Shown here piece after piece: positions 1 to 14,700 of a stretch of 64,000 nucleotides of DNA. The DNA lies in contig JAWUZG010000001.1 in assembly GCA_036785705.1 (NCBI GenBank), positions 7,936,001-8,000,000 on the forward strand, given 5' to 3'. Origin of the DNA: Acanthornis magna (taxonomy: Eukaryota; Chordata; Aves; Passeriformes; Acanthizidae). How positions within the stretch are numbered: position 1 is the stretch's first letter; each line of letters opens with the position of its first letter. The position numbers were made by a program, and so were the translations under genes. The notes under the pieces were generated by a model that saw only the letters and a list, made by a program, of their open reading frames with translations, was not told the origin of the DNA and made no database searches.

Positions 1-18
1 AAGCTGCAGAAAGAGAAG

Positions 19-35
19 AAAAAAAAAAAAAAAAA
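19..35. repeat. A17 homopolymer
   Basis: Seventeen consecutive A at the left end of the window. Confidence 0.85.
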
Positions 36-689
36 GACAGAGGACTCCGTGATCCATTAAAATCAAGTTCAAAAGTCCAAAACTTAACCAGCTTCACCAT
101 TTCTGACTGGACACACTTGTGGATCATCTCAGTGGTTTAGTCTTGTCAGGTGCTCCAGCATGAACACAGAACTGAGCACAGACATCAACACATTTCAGCG
201 TCAGTCACTCCAACACATGGACAGAACAACCCTGCACCAGGTTTGTCTCTCTCACACCCCAAGCAGAGGGTGGGGACACAGCTCTCGTGTCCCTAGGTGG
301 CTGGTCGGAACCAAAGCATTCATCCATTTGAAAGCTTGGACGCTGACCTCAGCAATGGGCACAGCTTCTCAGGAGAATTCTGCAGCATCTTCGCTGTTTC
401 CCCCAACTCCAGCATTGGCTCCATCGTGTGTTTGTCTTGTGAACAAAAGATAAAACCATAGGGGACAGGCTCTGTGCAATTATGTGACCCCAGTCAGGGG
501 AATAGAGAAAAATTGCCTTTTAATTAATTCCTGCTCTCACCATGCTTACAGCGATGCCTAAAGATTTCAGCTTTTTTTTTTTTCATGTTTTGTAGCTTTG
601 TAGACTGTTAACACATAGCTCCTTGTGTTTTTCTTGCCCTTTCTCTTAGATTTTAGAATAATAAGCTAACCCTTCCAATACATATTTGG

Positions 690-1010
690 AATTCTGTTTA
701 GTCTTATTCTTAAGAAGAAGAAGAAGCCTGACAAAGACATTTTGTTTTCCACTTGAACTTAGAAGACATAACAAGAAAGCCCCTGGAACAACTCCAGTGG
801 GGCAGAACCTGGTGGAAAATTACCTAACCAACTGCTCTTCTAATTGGACAATATTTGTTAGATATGCTAATTTCTTAAACTTATAAAAATTGTAGAAATC
901 TGATGGTGGGTGTGCCCATAACCATGGGGGCTCCTGGGAGCTTCCATTAAAGACCTGCTTTTTATCTCACTATTTTAACACTGTTGCAAGTTTTGTTTTT
1001 TTAAATTTAG
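690..1010 (+). mobile_element. Possible solo LTR remnant
   Basis: The segment has LTR-like architecture: CTTATAAAAATTG near 880 as a TATA-type signal and CCATTAAAGACCTGCTTTTT near 945 as a poly(A)-type signal, followed by a T-rich stretch. No family was recognised, and boundaries and duplications were not found. A short similar stretch (ACCATGGGGGCT followed by CTCCATAAAG) occurs near 22527-22575. It could be chance. Confidence 0.25.
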
Positions 1011-4000
1011 GCAGCAATAGCAGATGTGAAATTGCCCCAGTGACACAAATTCTTGAGCATAACTTAGTGTCTGTAACACTGTCTACTTCTGGCCCTGGCT
1101 GACTAATGCAATATGGGGTAAGAGATGCTAAGGAGAGAGTGTGAGCCCTGGAGATTTTCTGTGTTGCTTAAACCTCTGTGTGCTTTGCCACAGTAAGAAC
1201 AGCATCACAGCACGGATGATCAAACATGGGCTTGGGATAAAGATAGACAACAGTCTTGCACTTTCAGATAAAAAATTATATAACTGGCATAACTACCCAA
1301 GAAAAGTAGAACACACCAAATGCTTTTCCCTACAACCCTCTCTGCCAAAAGCTATATAAAAGAAACAGTCAAGTAAACTAAATCTGAAAAATTCCTAGGA
1401 CACATTTTGTCCTACATTTAGTTAAAATATTGTATATGTGTATATGCTAGAAGAACCTGGAAGGGTTGTAGAACATCTTTCTTTGGAAAATATTACAGTC
1501 AAACATCAGACTTATGCAAAGCTCAGTTCCAGTGACACGATTTTATTCGTGACACTAATTTCTATTATTATATTGGCAAGAATCATTGAGCCACCTACTG
1601 TAACAAATATTAGAAGTTATTTTTGTACATGGCTTTTAGATATAAATTTATGCACTTTCACTAAAATGAAACTACTTCTGAAGCCAAAGAGAACAAGCAG
1701 AAGGTACTTTAAGGGCAAATCTCAGCCAAACCTGCTCAAACTGGTAGGGTCAGATAAGGCAAACATTGCTAAATCTCTGCCTCTGTATGGAGCAGATCAG
1801 GCTACAGCCCCTTCTGAAGGACCGAGACCGCAGCAGGAGATCCCCAAACTCTCAGCTCCCCAGCTGAGCCCAAGCCCCACTCACGGAAGCCTGACAAACA
1901 CGAGACTTCAATCACCACATCATGCCTCTCCAACTTACCACTGGCCTGGAACTTCTCTTATTATTATCTGGGTTATCATAACACCGTGAAACACCACAAA
2001 GAACACTGCTTTGAAAACACACACCAAGATGTGCCATAACCTTGGCTAAGTTCTGTAGCCTCAGCACAAAGTGAGAATCAAGAGATTACACACACACTGG
2101 TGTAGAAAAAGCAGTGAAATAATGTTCATCAGCACAACTAGCCAGGATCCCAGCAATTCAGAGGGTTGACTATTGTAAATTAAGCCAATGAAACCGCATT
2201 GATTTACTGAGAAAACATCCTGTCGAGTTTGTATTATACTTAACTGCTGCTTCGTATTTAATTATAAAAATCTTAAAGCAACACAAAAGCCTACAGCAAC
2301 ACAGTCGCTGCCTGCTGTGCACCAGCTGTCTGCAGTGACAGAGCATGACAGATAGCCCCAGCGTTTTGGGGGGGTCTGAGGACTAAAGCAGCCCCTCAGC
2401 AACCAAAACCTCTGTTTCTTCATGCATTACAATCTTTGTTGCAAGAGTACTTTCCCACTGTGCCCATTCCATCATTGGGAAATAATTATTGTTGTCTGGA
2501 CAGATCCTGTTTTCATTTACTTCAGTGGGAGGGGAAACACCATGAGAAAGAAATTACAGGGCTGGAATTTTAAAGCCAATGCATCTTTTGGGAAGGCTGA
2601 AGCACAAATTCCCCTGATCCTTTCAGTGTTGCCCATGGGGTGGGCAGCACCTGAGGGTGCCCAAGGGATGCTCCAGGACCCTGGCAGAGCCCCACTCCCA
2701 AAGCCCAGGCAGCACTGCCGTTTCCAGGTGTTGAGGAAGGAAACACAGCAGGCAGAAATCCTTCCTTTCTAGAGGGAGAAAAACCCATGATGACAACCTA
2801 ATGTACAAGAGCTCATGGTGAGTTGGGGAGAGACGACTCAGACTCAGCCCTGGATTTGTGTTTTGGGGGAATGGGGGAAAAAACATCTAGAATGGTGGGT
2901 TTTTTTCTCCTGGACAAATTTAGTGAGTCAGTTTGAGCAAATTACTGTCATTAAACACATTTGAAAGCAGCTGTAAGTAGGGGAAAAACCAAAGATAGTC
3001 AGAATCATGCTGCCAGGACTACAGCAAGAGTATTTAATATTTTAGAGGAGGTTGGAAGAAATAATGCTAAATTATGAAATAACCAAGCCAGAAGAGATTT
3101 TTATTTCTGCCTTCAGCTGTTGAAGATGAATGCCTGATAAGTCCCAGAGGATGTTCCCTCCCCTCTTCAGTCCACACTCCTTCCCCCCCCAAAAAAAGGA
3201 AAACATAAAAAAAGGCTCCAAGTTTTCTGCACAGACTGAATCTGAGATCAAAAGAGATTAAGTTAACAGAAGAGGATCCAACACAGAATATCACTCATAA
3301 CTTGTCCATTTTATTTCCAGTCTCCCTTTCAGGTGTTTATCACTTTTCCATCTGTTTCAAGAGAGGCTCCCTGTGATTTTGGAAAATCAGATGTGATAAA
3401 AATCATGCTAAAAATATTTCAGTTGCAAAAGATGATGCTTCATAAAATACCAGAAGGCCAGAAATAATTCACAAGGAAGCTTTCAAAATGCTTCAAGAAC
3501 ACTCTTGTGTAAAATTGCACTCTGAATCATAAAAACCCTAGGAGAGAGAGGGGTCCCCAAATAAATTTAAAGCGAACTGAAACTTTTTGTACATTAACAT
3601 TTAGAAGGAAGAAAAAAGAAGAAAAACATTGAAGACATTTCCAAATATGCTTTCCTAATACAAAGGGGTCCCTGGGTGGACATTCATGCCTCCAGTACAA
3701 AATTTTTATATACAGATTTTCAGATAAAAGAGAGAAATTTCGGGTAGGACATTAAGGAACTCATTACACATGCTACCTGAACAAACACTGTAACAATGGG
3801 ATTTCAGAGTGTCACCACGTGTCTGCAGGGCCAGGCACAATGGCTCTGTGCTGCTCTGATGCCATTGTAAAGTAAAGCACATTAACTGAAAACACCTTGA
3901 AAGGCGATTTTGCATTTACCCTTGGCTGTGAGCACACAGCTGGTTAATCCCACAGCTCGGCTGGCAGTGGTAATTCATGTCAGCCACGCTGCTCCACTGA

Positions 4001-5741
4001 CTGCATGCTCATGTGTGAAAAGTCAGTTCCTATTTTGACTCAGGCAACTCTTTGACTCATTATTACTGTGCAAAAATAGCCAGTACTTCTGTTTCTGACT
4101 AATTCACTAAATTATAATCTCTCTATATATGCTTTAACATGTCAGTTCCTCTGTGCCTTTGGAGCGGGCTGCTTTATTCACGTGAAAGGGAGATAGAGAT
4201 CCAGAAGAAAATTTTAGCTATGTGCAGTCAATATTTTACAGCATCATTTCACAAGGCCAAGAAGAGGTTTAATGTTGCTCCTCCTGAAGCAGGGCAGTGA
4301 GGAAGTATTAGAAATGATCTTGTAAACCACACTTTATTGTGCTACTTTTGAACTGCTCCAGAGCCGACTCTGAGAGATACTGCAAAATCAAGAAAATCAT
4401 GTGCCAAGAAAGGGCAAAAGGCAGACAAGAACCAAGAACCATTCAACTCACTATAGACTCTTACTTTTGACCATTTATTTGTGACAATACCCCCTCCACT
4501 GCCTTTCTTCCACTGTGTGTTATTTTAAATGACAATACATAGACAATATCATACTGCAAGACTCAGTGCAACAACAGATTTTCAGAAAATTCTCATCTGA
4601 CCGTATCCAATAAACATGCAATATATAAACATGCAATATTTAATGTAAGCAGGCCAAATTACATGGCTGAACAGCTTAGCTCTGCACGCATTTAATAATA
4701 AGCATAAAGCTTGAATATGTAATTTTTAATCCCTTGCTACAATATACACCAGTAATTCTGCACTGTTGTGTACACCTCCCCAGGAAGCAAACTGTCAGCA
4801 TAATGACCACATTTAAATATTATTTCTGAGATCAAATTGGTATAAACCAAAGAAAAATATAACAACTCACTAGCCTTCACTGTCTGCCACTTCTGCATTC
4901 ACAACATGGAATGAGTTTTTCATTTCAGGCTTCCTAGGTGGGAAACTCCAAACTTTCCATTCCAAACTTCCTACACGCACCCTGTAACAGATATTACAGC
5001 ACCAATCAAATGTGCTACTGCTGTCCATGCTGTTCTTCAGCTAGAGCAGCCATGCCAGGCTTCTGTAATTCACAGTAAGTAATAACAATAATGTTATTGT
5101 CCGTGGATAATCATCTGTGAGAACTGCTGACAGAGTGGAAGGAGGAAAGACTCTCCATTATGTCAAATGCAGCTTGGAAGGGCCCAGAGGGAGGGGGAAG
5201 CGCAGACTGATGGTCCTGGGGTGTTTTCAGGGCACCCCACCACGCTCCAGGCAACATCTTCCCTCAGCTTTGCACAGCTCTGATGTTCTGCTATGGCCAC
5301 ACGGCAGGGCCAAAGGCAGCCCATGGTCTGTGCACAGCAGCTCTGCTTCTTGGAGACTCTACATAATAAAACCACCGGAAAGTCAGAAAAGGTTGAATTC
5401 CACCTCCTATTCTACAAGACTGAGGATGACAGAAGAAAATATTTCTTTTGTAATATCACCCACATTATGGAGAAGGTTTGGCTTATCGCAAGAGCCGTGT
5501 GTTGTCCCAGGAGCACTGAGAGGAATCAGTAGTTTCGATCTACAGAAATGGTAGGGTCAGACCTACAGGACAAACTTTGGAGCTTGCAACTCTCCCACTC
5601 ATCTTCAGTGCCATTTACTAATGAGCAGCAAAGCAAGAACTTTGTTGGTTTGAAACATTTTTGAAATAGATTTTGTTCTATAGGTTTGTGGAGTAGTCAG
5701 AGCACACAGGAAGGCTGCTGTGAAGAATTATAGCAGGTCAG

Positions 5742-5775
5742 AAAAAAAGAAAGAAAAAAAAAATATATATATATA
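5742..5775. repeat. A-rich and (AT)n simple repeat
   Basis: An A-rich stretch broken by single G bases, followed by about six AT units. Confidence 0.85.
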
Positions 5776-8700
5776 TTCCTTTGTTGGTACAATTATGCTG
5801 CATTGCTTCAGCAATATGTTTGTCTCTGTTGTGAAATAGAATATTGATTGGAGAGAGTAGAAACAAAGCCTCCACAAAAGCCTGAAATATCAAAATTGGT
5901 TAAGTATGTCAATTTCAGGGAATGTCTGGTCTAGAATACTCCAAAGAGCATTTGATCTTTGCTTCTTTTCTTTCCCCTCTCACCCACAGACAGCTGCAAA
6001 TCTAGGTCTGAAAAAACAAGGGTCAGTTGCAAAAAGAAAAGGACACTCATTTCAGAAGCTGCCTTATGTCTCTTATTTTTGATTATCAGTTATGTTACAT
6101 ATTTGCTTATTTACTTTGTTAAAGTATGGGTCCAAATTCATTAACATACTGTACTTGCTTTATACTATCCAAAAGAAGAAAAGCAGCCATAAATTCTGCT
6201 GGAAGACACCTGATTACACTTGCTTTGTATGGACAGAATGAAATAAACCAGCAAGAATATATCAGCCAGTGTGGACATAAAAATCTGTTTCTACTGGTAA
6301 TAGATAATTTGCCATCCTAAAATGTTAACCTTTAAATGGAAGATGTGCATCTTTGCTACTGACGTGATTTCCATCTTCGCTATAATATTGAAATACACAT
6401 TAAAAATTACATATTGTGATTGTAGTTCATGTTTTTTAAAGGTCACTTTTACCACATTTCCAAATCTGTTGATGATGGAGCTTAAACACCAGGGGAATGA
6501 TTCCTGTAATGGCTTTGTCTGTTCAGTCTGTTTCTCTCTACTTCCTGAAGGAAATCAAATCATGAGAATTATTTCAGTCCCTGGTCACATATGTGAAAAT
6601 TTCATAACAGACTTCTGTATTTATTTTCCTAAGAGAAAAGGGATTCATCTCCTCTGAATTACTCTGTTTATAAAATGTTACATCCATAGCATATAAAACT
6701 TCATTCAAGTGTTGTGAATAACATTAGCAGGCTTAACATCGGGCCTTAAAGTCATTTATGGGAGAACAAAGATTCCCTGTATGCCTGGATTTTTAGATTG
6801 AAACCCATTGAACTTGTTCATGATGAATAAGTTGATGATTTGAACATTATTTGTTGTACTTTCAACTCCAGATACAAGTCAGGAACATCTTGGAAGGCCA
6901 TTTCATCATTTTCTCCTCACGTCCCTTACTGTTGCACATTGGAGCCCAAAGGTCTGTATGTCAGGTCTATATGCAGCAAACCTGGGTAGTACACACAAGA
7001 TATGCTTTCATATCATTTCAGCTGTTTTCTTTATAGTTTGTAGCACTTTCCCTGGGCTGTTAATGGAACTGTCTGTGCACTGGCTCAGCCAGATCAAGAG
7101 CTGTCAACTGTCTACAGGTTGTCTTTCTGCTAGATCATCTCCATTTTCTCGGGAAATAGAAGATGAAAAGTTCTCAAAACTCTGTTTCTGATTTAATACA
7201 CTCAACTTTAAAAAAATATAACATCTTGTAGATCTCAGTCATAATTAGCAATGCAATATAGAGGTTGTTTAACTAGAATTCCCCCTTCACTGAAAGCCTC
7301 ACAATATTTTTAAAAGTTTTGGGGGTTTTTAATTACCCTTGAGATGAAAAATAAAAAAAAAAATTCTCTCTCCCAACAGATAAGTGTTTTCATATTTCAA
7401 GATAGTGTTGTCTTTAGGAAAGACACAGTCAGAGGACAACCAGCTTGCAGTTTTCAAGCAAAAGAAATACATTGTTGGGAACCCTTCCTGCTAGAGTTCA
7501 GCTGTGCTGACTATTTAATTACATGATTTAGTCATGCAATGTTCCCTCCTGGACTCATCTGAAAGCAGCAATATAATATTTTGAGGACAGAATTATAAGC
7601 AAACCTACCTCAAAGTAGCAATGATGCCTGGCAGTGAAGTGCACATGATTTACATCACCTTTACATGCAGTTGAAAGTATTAGACTGCAAAGACTGAAGA
7701 GACTTTCCAACAGACCTGGTGTCATCTTCACTTTAGGGTTTTTTGATCCCAAATCCCCAGTATTGAATCAGTCTCAATGACCCTGAAAGCACTCTGAGTT
7801 ACCAGCCTGTGCTACTCATCTCTATCAGCTGAAAGGGCTTTCACTGGATACTCATTATTGCACTCACTACTTGGATGCTGAAACCCTGGGAACTTCTCTT
7901 TCATTCTTGCCATTTCTAAAAGAGCAAATCTTCATTTGCTCTTGACACTCAGAGCCAATGTAGTGTATTAAACAAGAGGAATAGAGTTGGCATCAGACCT
8001 GCAGAAACTCTGAGTGTCCTGGTGGTAAGCAGAACCAAGGCAGAGCTTCACTGTCTGCGTCTTTCCAAGGAGAAGGGAAATACAATCACATATATTGACA
8101 CCTGACCATATTCAATGTGACAGGGCACCGACACCTCATATGAACAGCACAGTTATCCAAAATATTAAATATAGATATAAGGCCTCCTGAAGAGGGAGTC
8201 ATACACATATCTATTTTGGCTCCTTGCTCAGACAACTTGCCATAATCTACAGGATTTTTGTCTTTTTGAGTAGGACAGTGATAACCCTTAATTTCTGAAG
8301 GTATTATTTTTGCCTATGGATTCTGGATCCCCCCTAGGTGGTGGGTACATATACCACCTATGTGGATGATGTGGGATACATTGACACTGAATTCTGAAAA
8401 CAGGACAACCTTTCTGATTTTTACAGTAGGCTGATGCATTGCCCCAGTGACCCTTTTCACTCTCTTCTCCTTCAGTTTTTCACTCATAGTATAGGAATAA
8501 CTATTTATTTCTTTTAATAAAGTCCTTTGGATGAATATTAATATATTTATATTATTAATTCTGTAGCATGAATAACTCTGTAACACTGCACTACCCATAA
8601 TTTCTGTTACGTAAGTATTGTAACATGCATTTATGTATGAAGAATTTAAGGATTAATAAGATTTATATGAATCTTGATTAAATGTTTGTATTAACGTAAA

Positions 8701-11700
8701 ACACTTCACAATAGTGTTAAAAAGCACAATGCAAAAGGTAGATGAAAATTATCAATGCAATGAGGACAATCCTTCCTCTTAGAGCCAAGTACACACGAAC
8801 ATCAAAACCTTCAAAATATAACAAAAATGTCCATCTCTTGGAAAAAAGGAACTAAGAGATGGAATTCCTCAGCGCTGAAATTTAATAATTTCTGAGGTTA
8901 GACTTCTGTTGGAGTTTAGTGCACATCCATTGCACATTTAAGCAGACTTGACTGGCCTGCTTAGGGGAGGGGAAAAAAAACTGAAAACCAACAAACCAGC
9001 AAAAGTAAGAAAATCCACTGAAATTTGGAATATAGGTTATAATTTATAATCTTTCTGCTAACACAAAAATATCATTGCCGTTAAAGAAGTCCCATTAAAT
9101 AGGCTCATGGGTTACAAATTTCCTTTGAAACAAGTACCTTTAACTTGAGTCAAGGCACTTCAGAAGAAAATTTTTCATCTGTTAAAATTATCATTATTTT
9201 CTAGAAAATAAGAGAGTACATAGTTAAAGAGATCCCGCATTTCCTTTATTGGGACAATAGAGTAATTTTTCTTCTTATTCTTCTTTTTGTTGTTGTTTGC
9301 TTGGCTTTGCCACTTTTTAACAACAAAATAAGAATTCTGAAACCCCAAAATTAAATGCTAATTTGTCACTCACATTTTCAGGTAATTTCATGAACTGATG
9401 AAATGAAGGGAATAAGGCCCTGAAAAAAAATTAATAACTGTGTTGGCATAAGGAATGCAATATCAAATTCCTGGGCTTTACCATCGGCTTTATCACTTAA
9501 GGAAAAAGCATATGTGGATAGAGCCACTTTTCTTTTTTTTTTTTCAGAATTACAACAGATGTCCCTGCAGAAAGCTCAAATGACCCTGCCTTCCCATTTT
9601 CACTGCGCATTGGCTCAGCTTCATAGCTAAGCAGAGGTCATTTCTCTGAAACACAGGATTGTGGAACAGAATTACTACTCAGGGCCTAACCCTTGCTCTA
9701 GAGGGTGAGATCATCACCAAGCACCAGTAAACTGAAATGAGACCGAGCTGATTTCCTGTTACTTCGTGTACCTCCCTGAAAGATGCACTTTACAGTCCGA
9801 GTTCACTGCCTTGCAGGAAGAGGATGCTTATTTTTAGCAACATCCTTGAATGTTTCAACCAGTGTGCAGATATAGAAACAAAAAGGACAATTGCTAAATC
9901 TTATTGCTCTGTTTATTCGTTATTGAAGAACGAAGTTAAATAGAATACAATGGTGGATTTATATAGCACAACCAAGTACCAAAGACTGGAAAGAAAAATG
10001 TAATCATCTTACGTTCTTTTTTTATTAACTTTTTAATTTAAAAAAGAAGTAAGGAAACAAATTGAGGTTACAGCTTATTTTTCCAAACAGAATGATTCAT
10101 ATCAACAGTTATGCAAACATTACAAAATTCAGACTACGCAATTGAATCCTGTGGTAAGATGCAGACCAGCTTCAGAAGATTTGACTTCAGAAACCTCCAG
10201 CAGCAAATCTGCCTTTTTCATTTTCGTCCCACGCCAACAGTAGCAGTTCTACTGTGATATCTGCCATAAGATTCCTAAAAGGAATTCTGTACTATTTCAC
10301 TGGAGTTTTCTTCACCTGTCAGTTCAGAACCAGTATTTCCTGAATCGAGATAAGGACAGAAGATGCAGATCCTCCGATTCGCCATTTGGCATCTCAGAAT
10401 TAACTTCTCTGTGGTAGCTTTCCTCTGATTCGGGAAACCTAAAGTATTCCATATGCTGTAAGTGCATGGACTCAGTACCTCTGAGGCCACTGAAGCCCTT
10501 AAACACATCATCATCATCATCACCTTCCTGCCTCAGGCACAAAGAGCCCACCCAAGCCCCATTATGGTGGGGCAAAGAGCAGGAGCAGCCCTGCTCGGCT
10601 CAGGTTGTGTTTGGGGGGGCAGGAGGATGTGCCAAGAGCAGCTGGGGACAATGGGATGGGGCAAGCCAGTATGGAATTACACCTGGTTACTATCCCACTT
10701 GCATTTCCCTGGCCTCCACACTCCATCTTCTTCCCACAAGACAATTCCAAGCTTCTAAGACTGCTTGTCCTTTACCAGGACAGCCTGGCCATGGTATGGA
10801 TCCAACACTGACCTCCGCAGAAGAAGGAACATCAGTAGATTTTCCTGCAGTGCCCACACCAGGTATTCTGCTGCCACCAGGAAGAGAAGCTAATCACGTA
10901 GTCCCAGATGTGGCTGAGAGCAACTCCCAGCAGAAGGGCACGCTCCCCCAAAGGATGCTGTGGCTACTGTAATTAATGATGGAGCAAATCATTACATCAA
11001 TGCAAAGGCATCAATCCAATCCCTCCTGAGCTGGCATCCTTATAAAAAATAAATCTTTAAAAATAAAAAAAATATTTCAGTGTTTTGATGGGAGCCTTTC
11101 CTGCTCCTACACCTCTCACAAATATTAAGCTTTTTGCCAAGAAGGCAGCCCAAATAGATGGTTGATACAGAAATCCAGGTTGCTAAACAGGAGAGTTATG
11201 ATGAACACTTTATCTCCGTAGATAAAAGCCTGCCAGCAGTAAGGAGGAACACCCAGGACCTGCAGAGGTTTGGTCAGAGCTAAAGAGCAGCCTTCGAGCA
11301 GCCTAAGAGCTTTCACAAAAACTTTCATAGCCCTGTAGAACCAGGATGACCTTTATGGTCAAAAAAGGTAACATACTGCTCATGCCTTGTATTATACGAG
11401 TGTCCTTATAAAGTGTCCTTATAGGTTATGGGACATTTTGGGCATGCAGCAAGCTTTCACTATGGGGAAAAGATCAGTGCGCCAGGCAGGGAAACAGAAA
11501 GAATACAGATGAGTGCAATGTCTGCTTGTGCAAAAACGGGGACAGGAGAGTTTGGAGAATGGCAGCCTTGGACAAGGCTGAGCCTGCTGAAAAATTCACT
11601 GCAGTAGTAAGGCACAGCTCCCAGCTCTCTGCTCTCCGCACAGCGGTTTCAAGCACCTCACACTGCTGGTAGAAAAACTGTCCTACAGCATCCTTGTCCT

Positions 11701-14700
11701 TAGTGAGATGACAAAAAGCATCCTGCATGTCAACAATGAAGAGTTAGGAGCCTCTCAAAGGAAGTGCATGAGCCTCTTGGTCTCTTGGTAGAGTTGAATG
11801 GTTATGAAGACCACGGAGAACAAGGTTTTCTTTGAGGAGGAGAAGAAATGCATCTTCAGTGGAAAAAGGCTGAGGTATAAGAACCAATTTGTGGTGTTAG
11901 CAGTTGTCCCTGCTGTTGTTGCAGAGACTCAGAGAAACAACTGACCTTCCACCACAGCTCACAGGGCCTGTAAATGACAGAATGAAAATTACTACTTAAC
12001 ACATAATTTTATTATGAAAGCTGCATACATGGATGTGTACTTCTTTTCAGTTGAGAGATCACTAATATCACACCAATACTGATTAACCTTGGGTGAGCAA
12101 CAGTTGCAGACCAAACTATCCTAAAAGTGAAATATGGCATCACAAGCTTAGGCCACCAGCACATGGTCATCTTACTTTGAATTGATTCCTCACTGACCAG
12201 TGCAAGTGAAGGATTTCCAAGATCCAGAGGGCAGTGGCAAGGCTCTCTTCCAGAGGCATGAGTTCCCAGGAGATTGTGCCTTCAGCAGACATAAAAGCAC
12301 TGGGCACAGTGACTGCAGACAGGTTGCTGCTTTTTTCTATACCAGTGACACACAGAGGCTGAGCATCTGTGCAGTCTCCCTCAAGTGAATAACACTAGGT
12401 TTAGTTTTCGTCAGGAATGTGCTTCCAAAGGAAAAGCATCCTCATTTTTTCGCAGGGTGAATAAGTTCTACAATTCTGGTTCTGTACCGGGAGTGCACCT
12501 AGAGCTGCCAAGGGGCACTTGGTCCAAAAGAGCAGCTGGTCCAGAGAAACACCCTGTGAAACAGAGACCTTGGGCACTGCACCCTTAGCACCAGGCATTT
12601 TACTCAAACAAATCTGCTTCTCGTGGTCTGTGCTGCTTGCTAACAGGTATGGCCCAGGTGAGCGTGAGACAAGTGATCCACAAGCACAGGTAACCCTAGA
12701 GACACACGGCAGAAAAAGCCATCGTTGGTGCTGCAGCTGAGCCATGGTACAGCCCAGGCAAGCCACTGGAGAGCACAAGCAAGAACTGCATGGTGACACG
12801 CCAGTCTGCAATACTTGAAGGAAGGACTTAAATGCCCTCCCTGATAATTCCTATTTAAGTTAGCAGAGAAACAACTTTCCACAGATTCTGTCTATACACA
12901 AGGTATGTTACAGTGTTCTGGTTTCCTCTAATGGATATAAAAAGCATGTCATGCTGGAACAGGTCTGGCAATTTCAGTTTCAGCTACCAGCTGGTTTTAG
13001 TACCAGCTTTTATGAAACCTTGAAAAGATGTTCAATTTTACTTTAACAGGATTGCTGACAGATCATATTGTAAAGCATTAGTATATAACATTTATTACCT
13101 TACGCCTGGATTTGAGAACACTATATCTGAACAGAAACTATGAAATCTATTTTCTATGGAGAAGTTAATATCACTCTGAAGTCAGTTATTTTTTATCAGA
13201 GAGAACATATGATAAAACTGACTAGTTTAAGATAAGGTTCAGATAAACATGTTTTCTAAAAGGACATAGGCACACGTTTTCCAAGAAAAAGGTTATAGAT
13301 TTAGTTCCTAAAGTAGTGTTTGTCTCTTTGGAAAGTTTAGATTGTTTTTCTAACCTACGCCTTTAAAGAAAGGCTCAATACCTTTCCAGGACATGAGGAT
13401 AATTAAATACTAAATAAATGGTCTGTACTACATCACTGCAGCTCAGAGAACCAGATCTCAGAAATGGCTGAGGGATAACAGTGCAGTTTTAGGAGATATC
13501 CTAAAGAGTAAGGCTGAATATGATTATCTCATATTCACTTGCTTGGCCACAGACTTCTCTGCAGCTTCAAGTGAGAAATCTATTCCAATGAATGAGGTAT
13601 GTCAAGAAATGGTCTTTCAGAGACTCTACAGAAGTCAGTTTTGGCCTCTGTTTTCAGTAACAGAGTAATACCTCATGCCATTTCCATCAGTGGAAAAGAA
13701 AATCCAGTTTGTTCTTACAGAAAATATCTTCAACAAGATAGCACATTACAACATGAAAAGGGTCTGTTTTACAGGTATAGGAACCCTTCTCACCTATACC
13801 GCACAAGGTATTGTTTATATACTCATACATAATAAATAAGAAGCAAATGAACTGAGAATAAAAGGAGGATTTTAAAATATACAAAAGAAACATCTTGTTG
13901 GTACTATTACATGATGTTATTGTTTATGACAGCATTTGGATTTAATTGCATCAGACTAAACAGAGACCATCCATGCTCACTGGATGCTAAATATCATGCT
14001 AAAAAGTTCTGCTACTAAATCATTATGCATCAGCCAACATCCATTTTCAGTCCTGCCATGTTAAAAGGGGGTTGCTCACCTGACTTACTGGCCAATATGG
14101 GGCTTTGTGGTCATCACAGGTAAGTCAGCATTACATTAGCTGGCCATCCTCTAACCTTAGTGGACGCAGAATTCAGTTGTGTGGGACAGACAACGCTGAA
14201 CACAAAAATCCCATCCATGGTGGCAGCAAAGCAATGAGCAGCGTGTTGTATTCTAGTACCAGAACCTTTTTCTGGTGTCTCCAGAGAAATTCCCTACCTC
14301 TGTTGCCAGCTTCAAGGCATGAAATGTGATGTGCTCTGATGTTTGTGAGTTTTTTTCCTAAAGAGGATTTGTATCCCTTTCCAGACCAGGCTGGCATCTC
14401 AAGCTTATTTATTGCAGTGAAACTGTCCGACCAGTAAATCATGATGTCCACTGCACATGCTGCAGGCTCCTTCAGCTGTGATTCACTTGGTGGAATGACT
14501 TCTTACATGCCCCAAACCACTGTGGGAAATTGAATATTACCCATGTCTTCTTCTCATTGGATGCTATTCTGGATAATTCTCCTCAAATGATCATTTATGG
14601 AAACAAAGCAAAAAGGATTTTGCATTCGTGGTCAGAGCAGGTATTTGTGTAGGAAATGAGGCAACTTCCAATTCAGGATAAGTCTGCTCACTGTAAGTGG

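Noticed and set aside
1438..1989. A 183-codon open frame in the downstream flank
   Set aside because: Composition changes from hydrophobic to proline/serine-rich without any known motif. No evidence of conservation or transcription signals.
10510..10524. Short ATC repeat near 10510
   Set aside because: Only about five units; too short to be informative.
10466..10972. A 168-codon open frame in the downstream flank
   Set aside because: No recognisable domain, no supported splice partner, and competing frames on both strands of a locally GC-richer patch.
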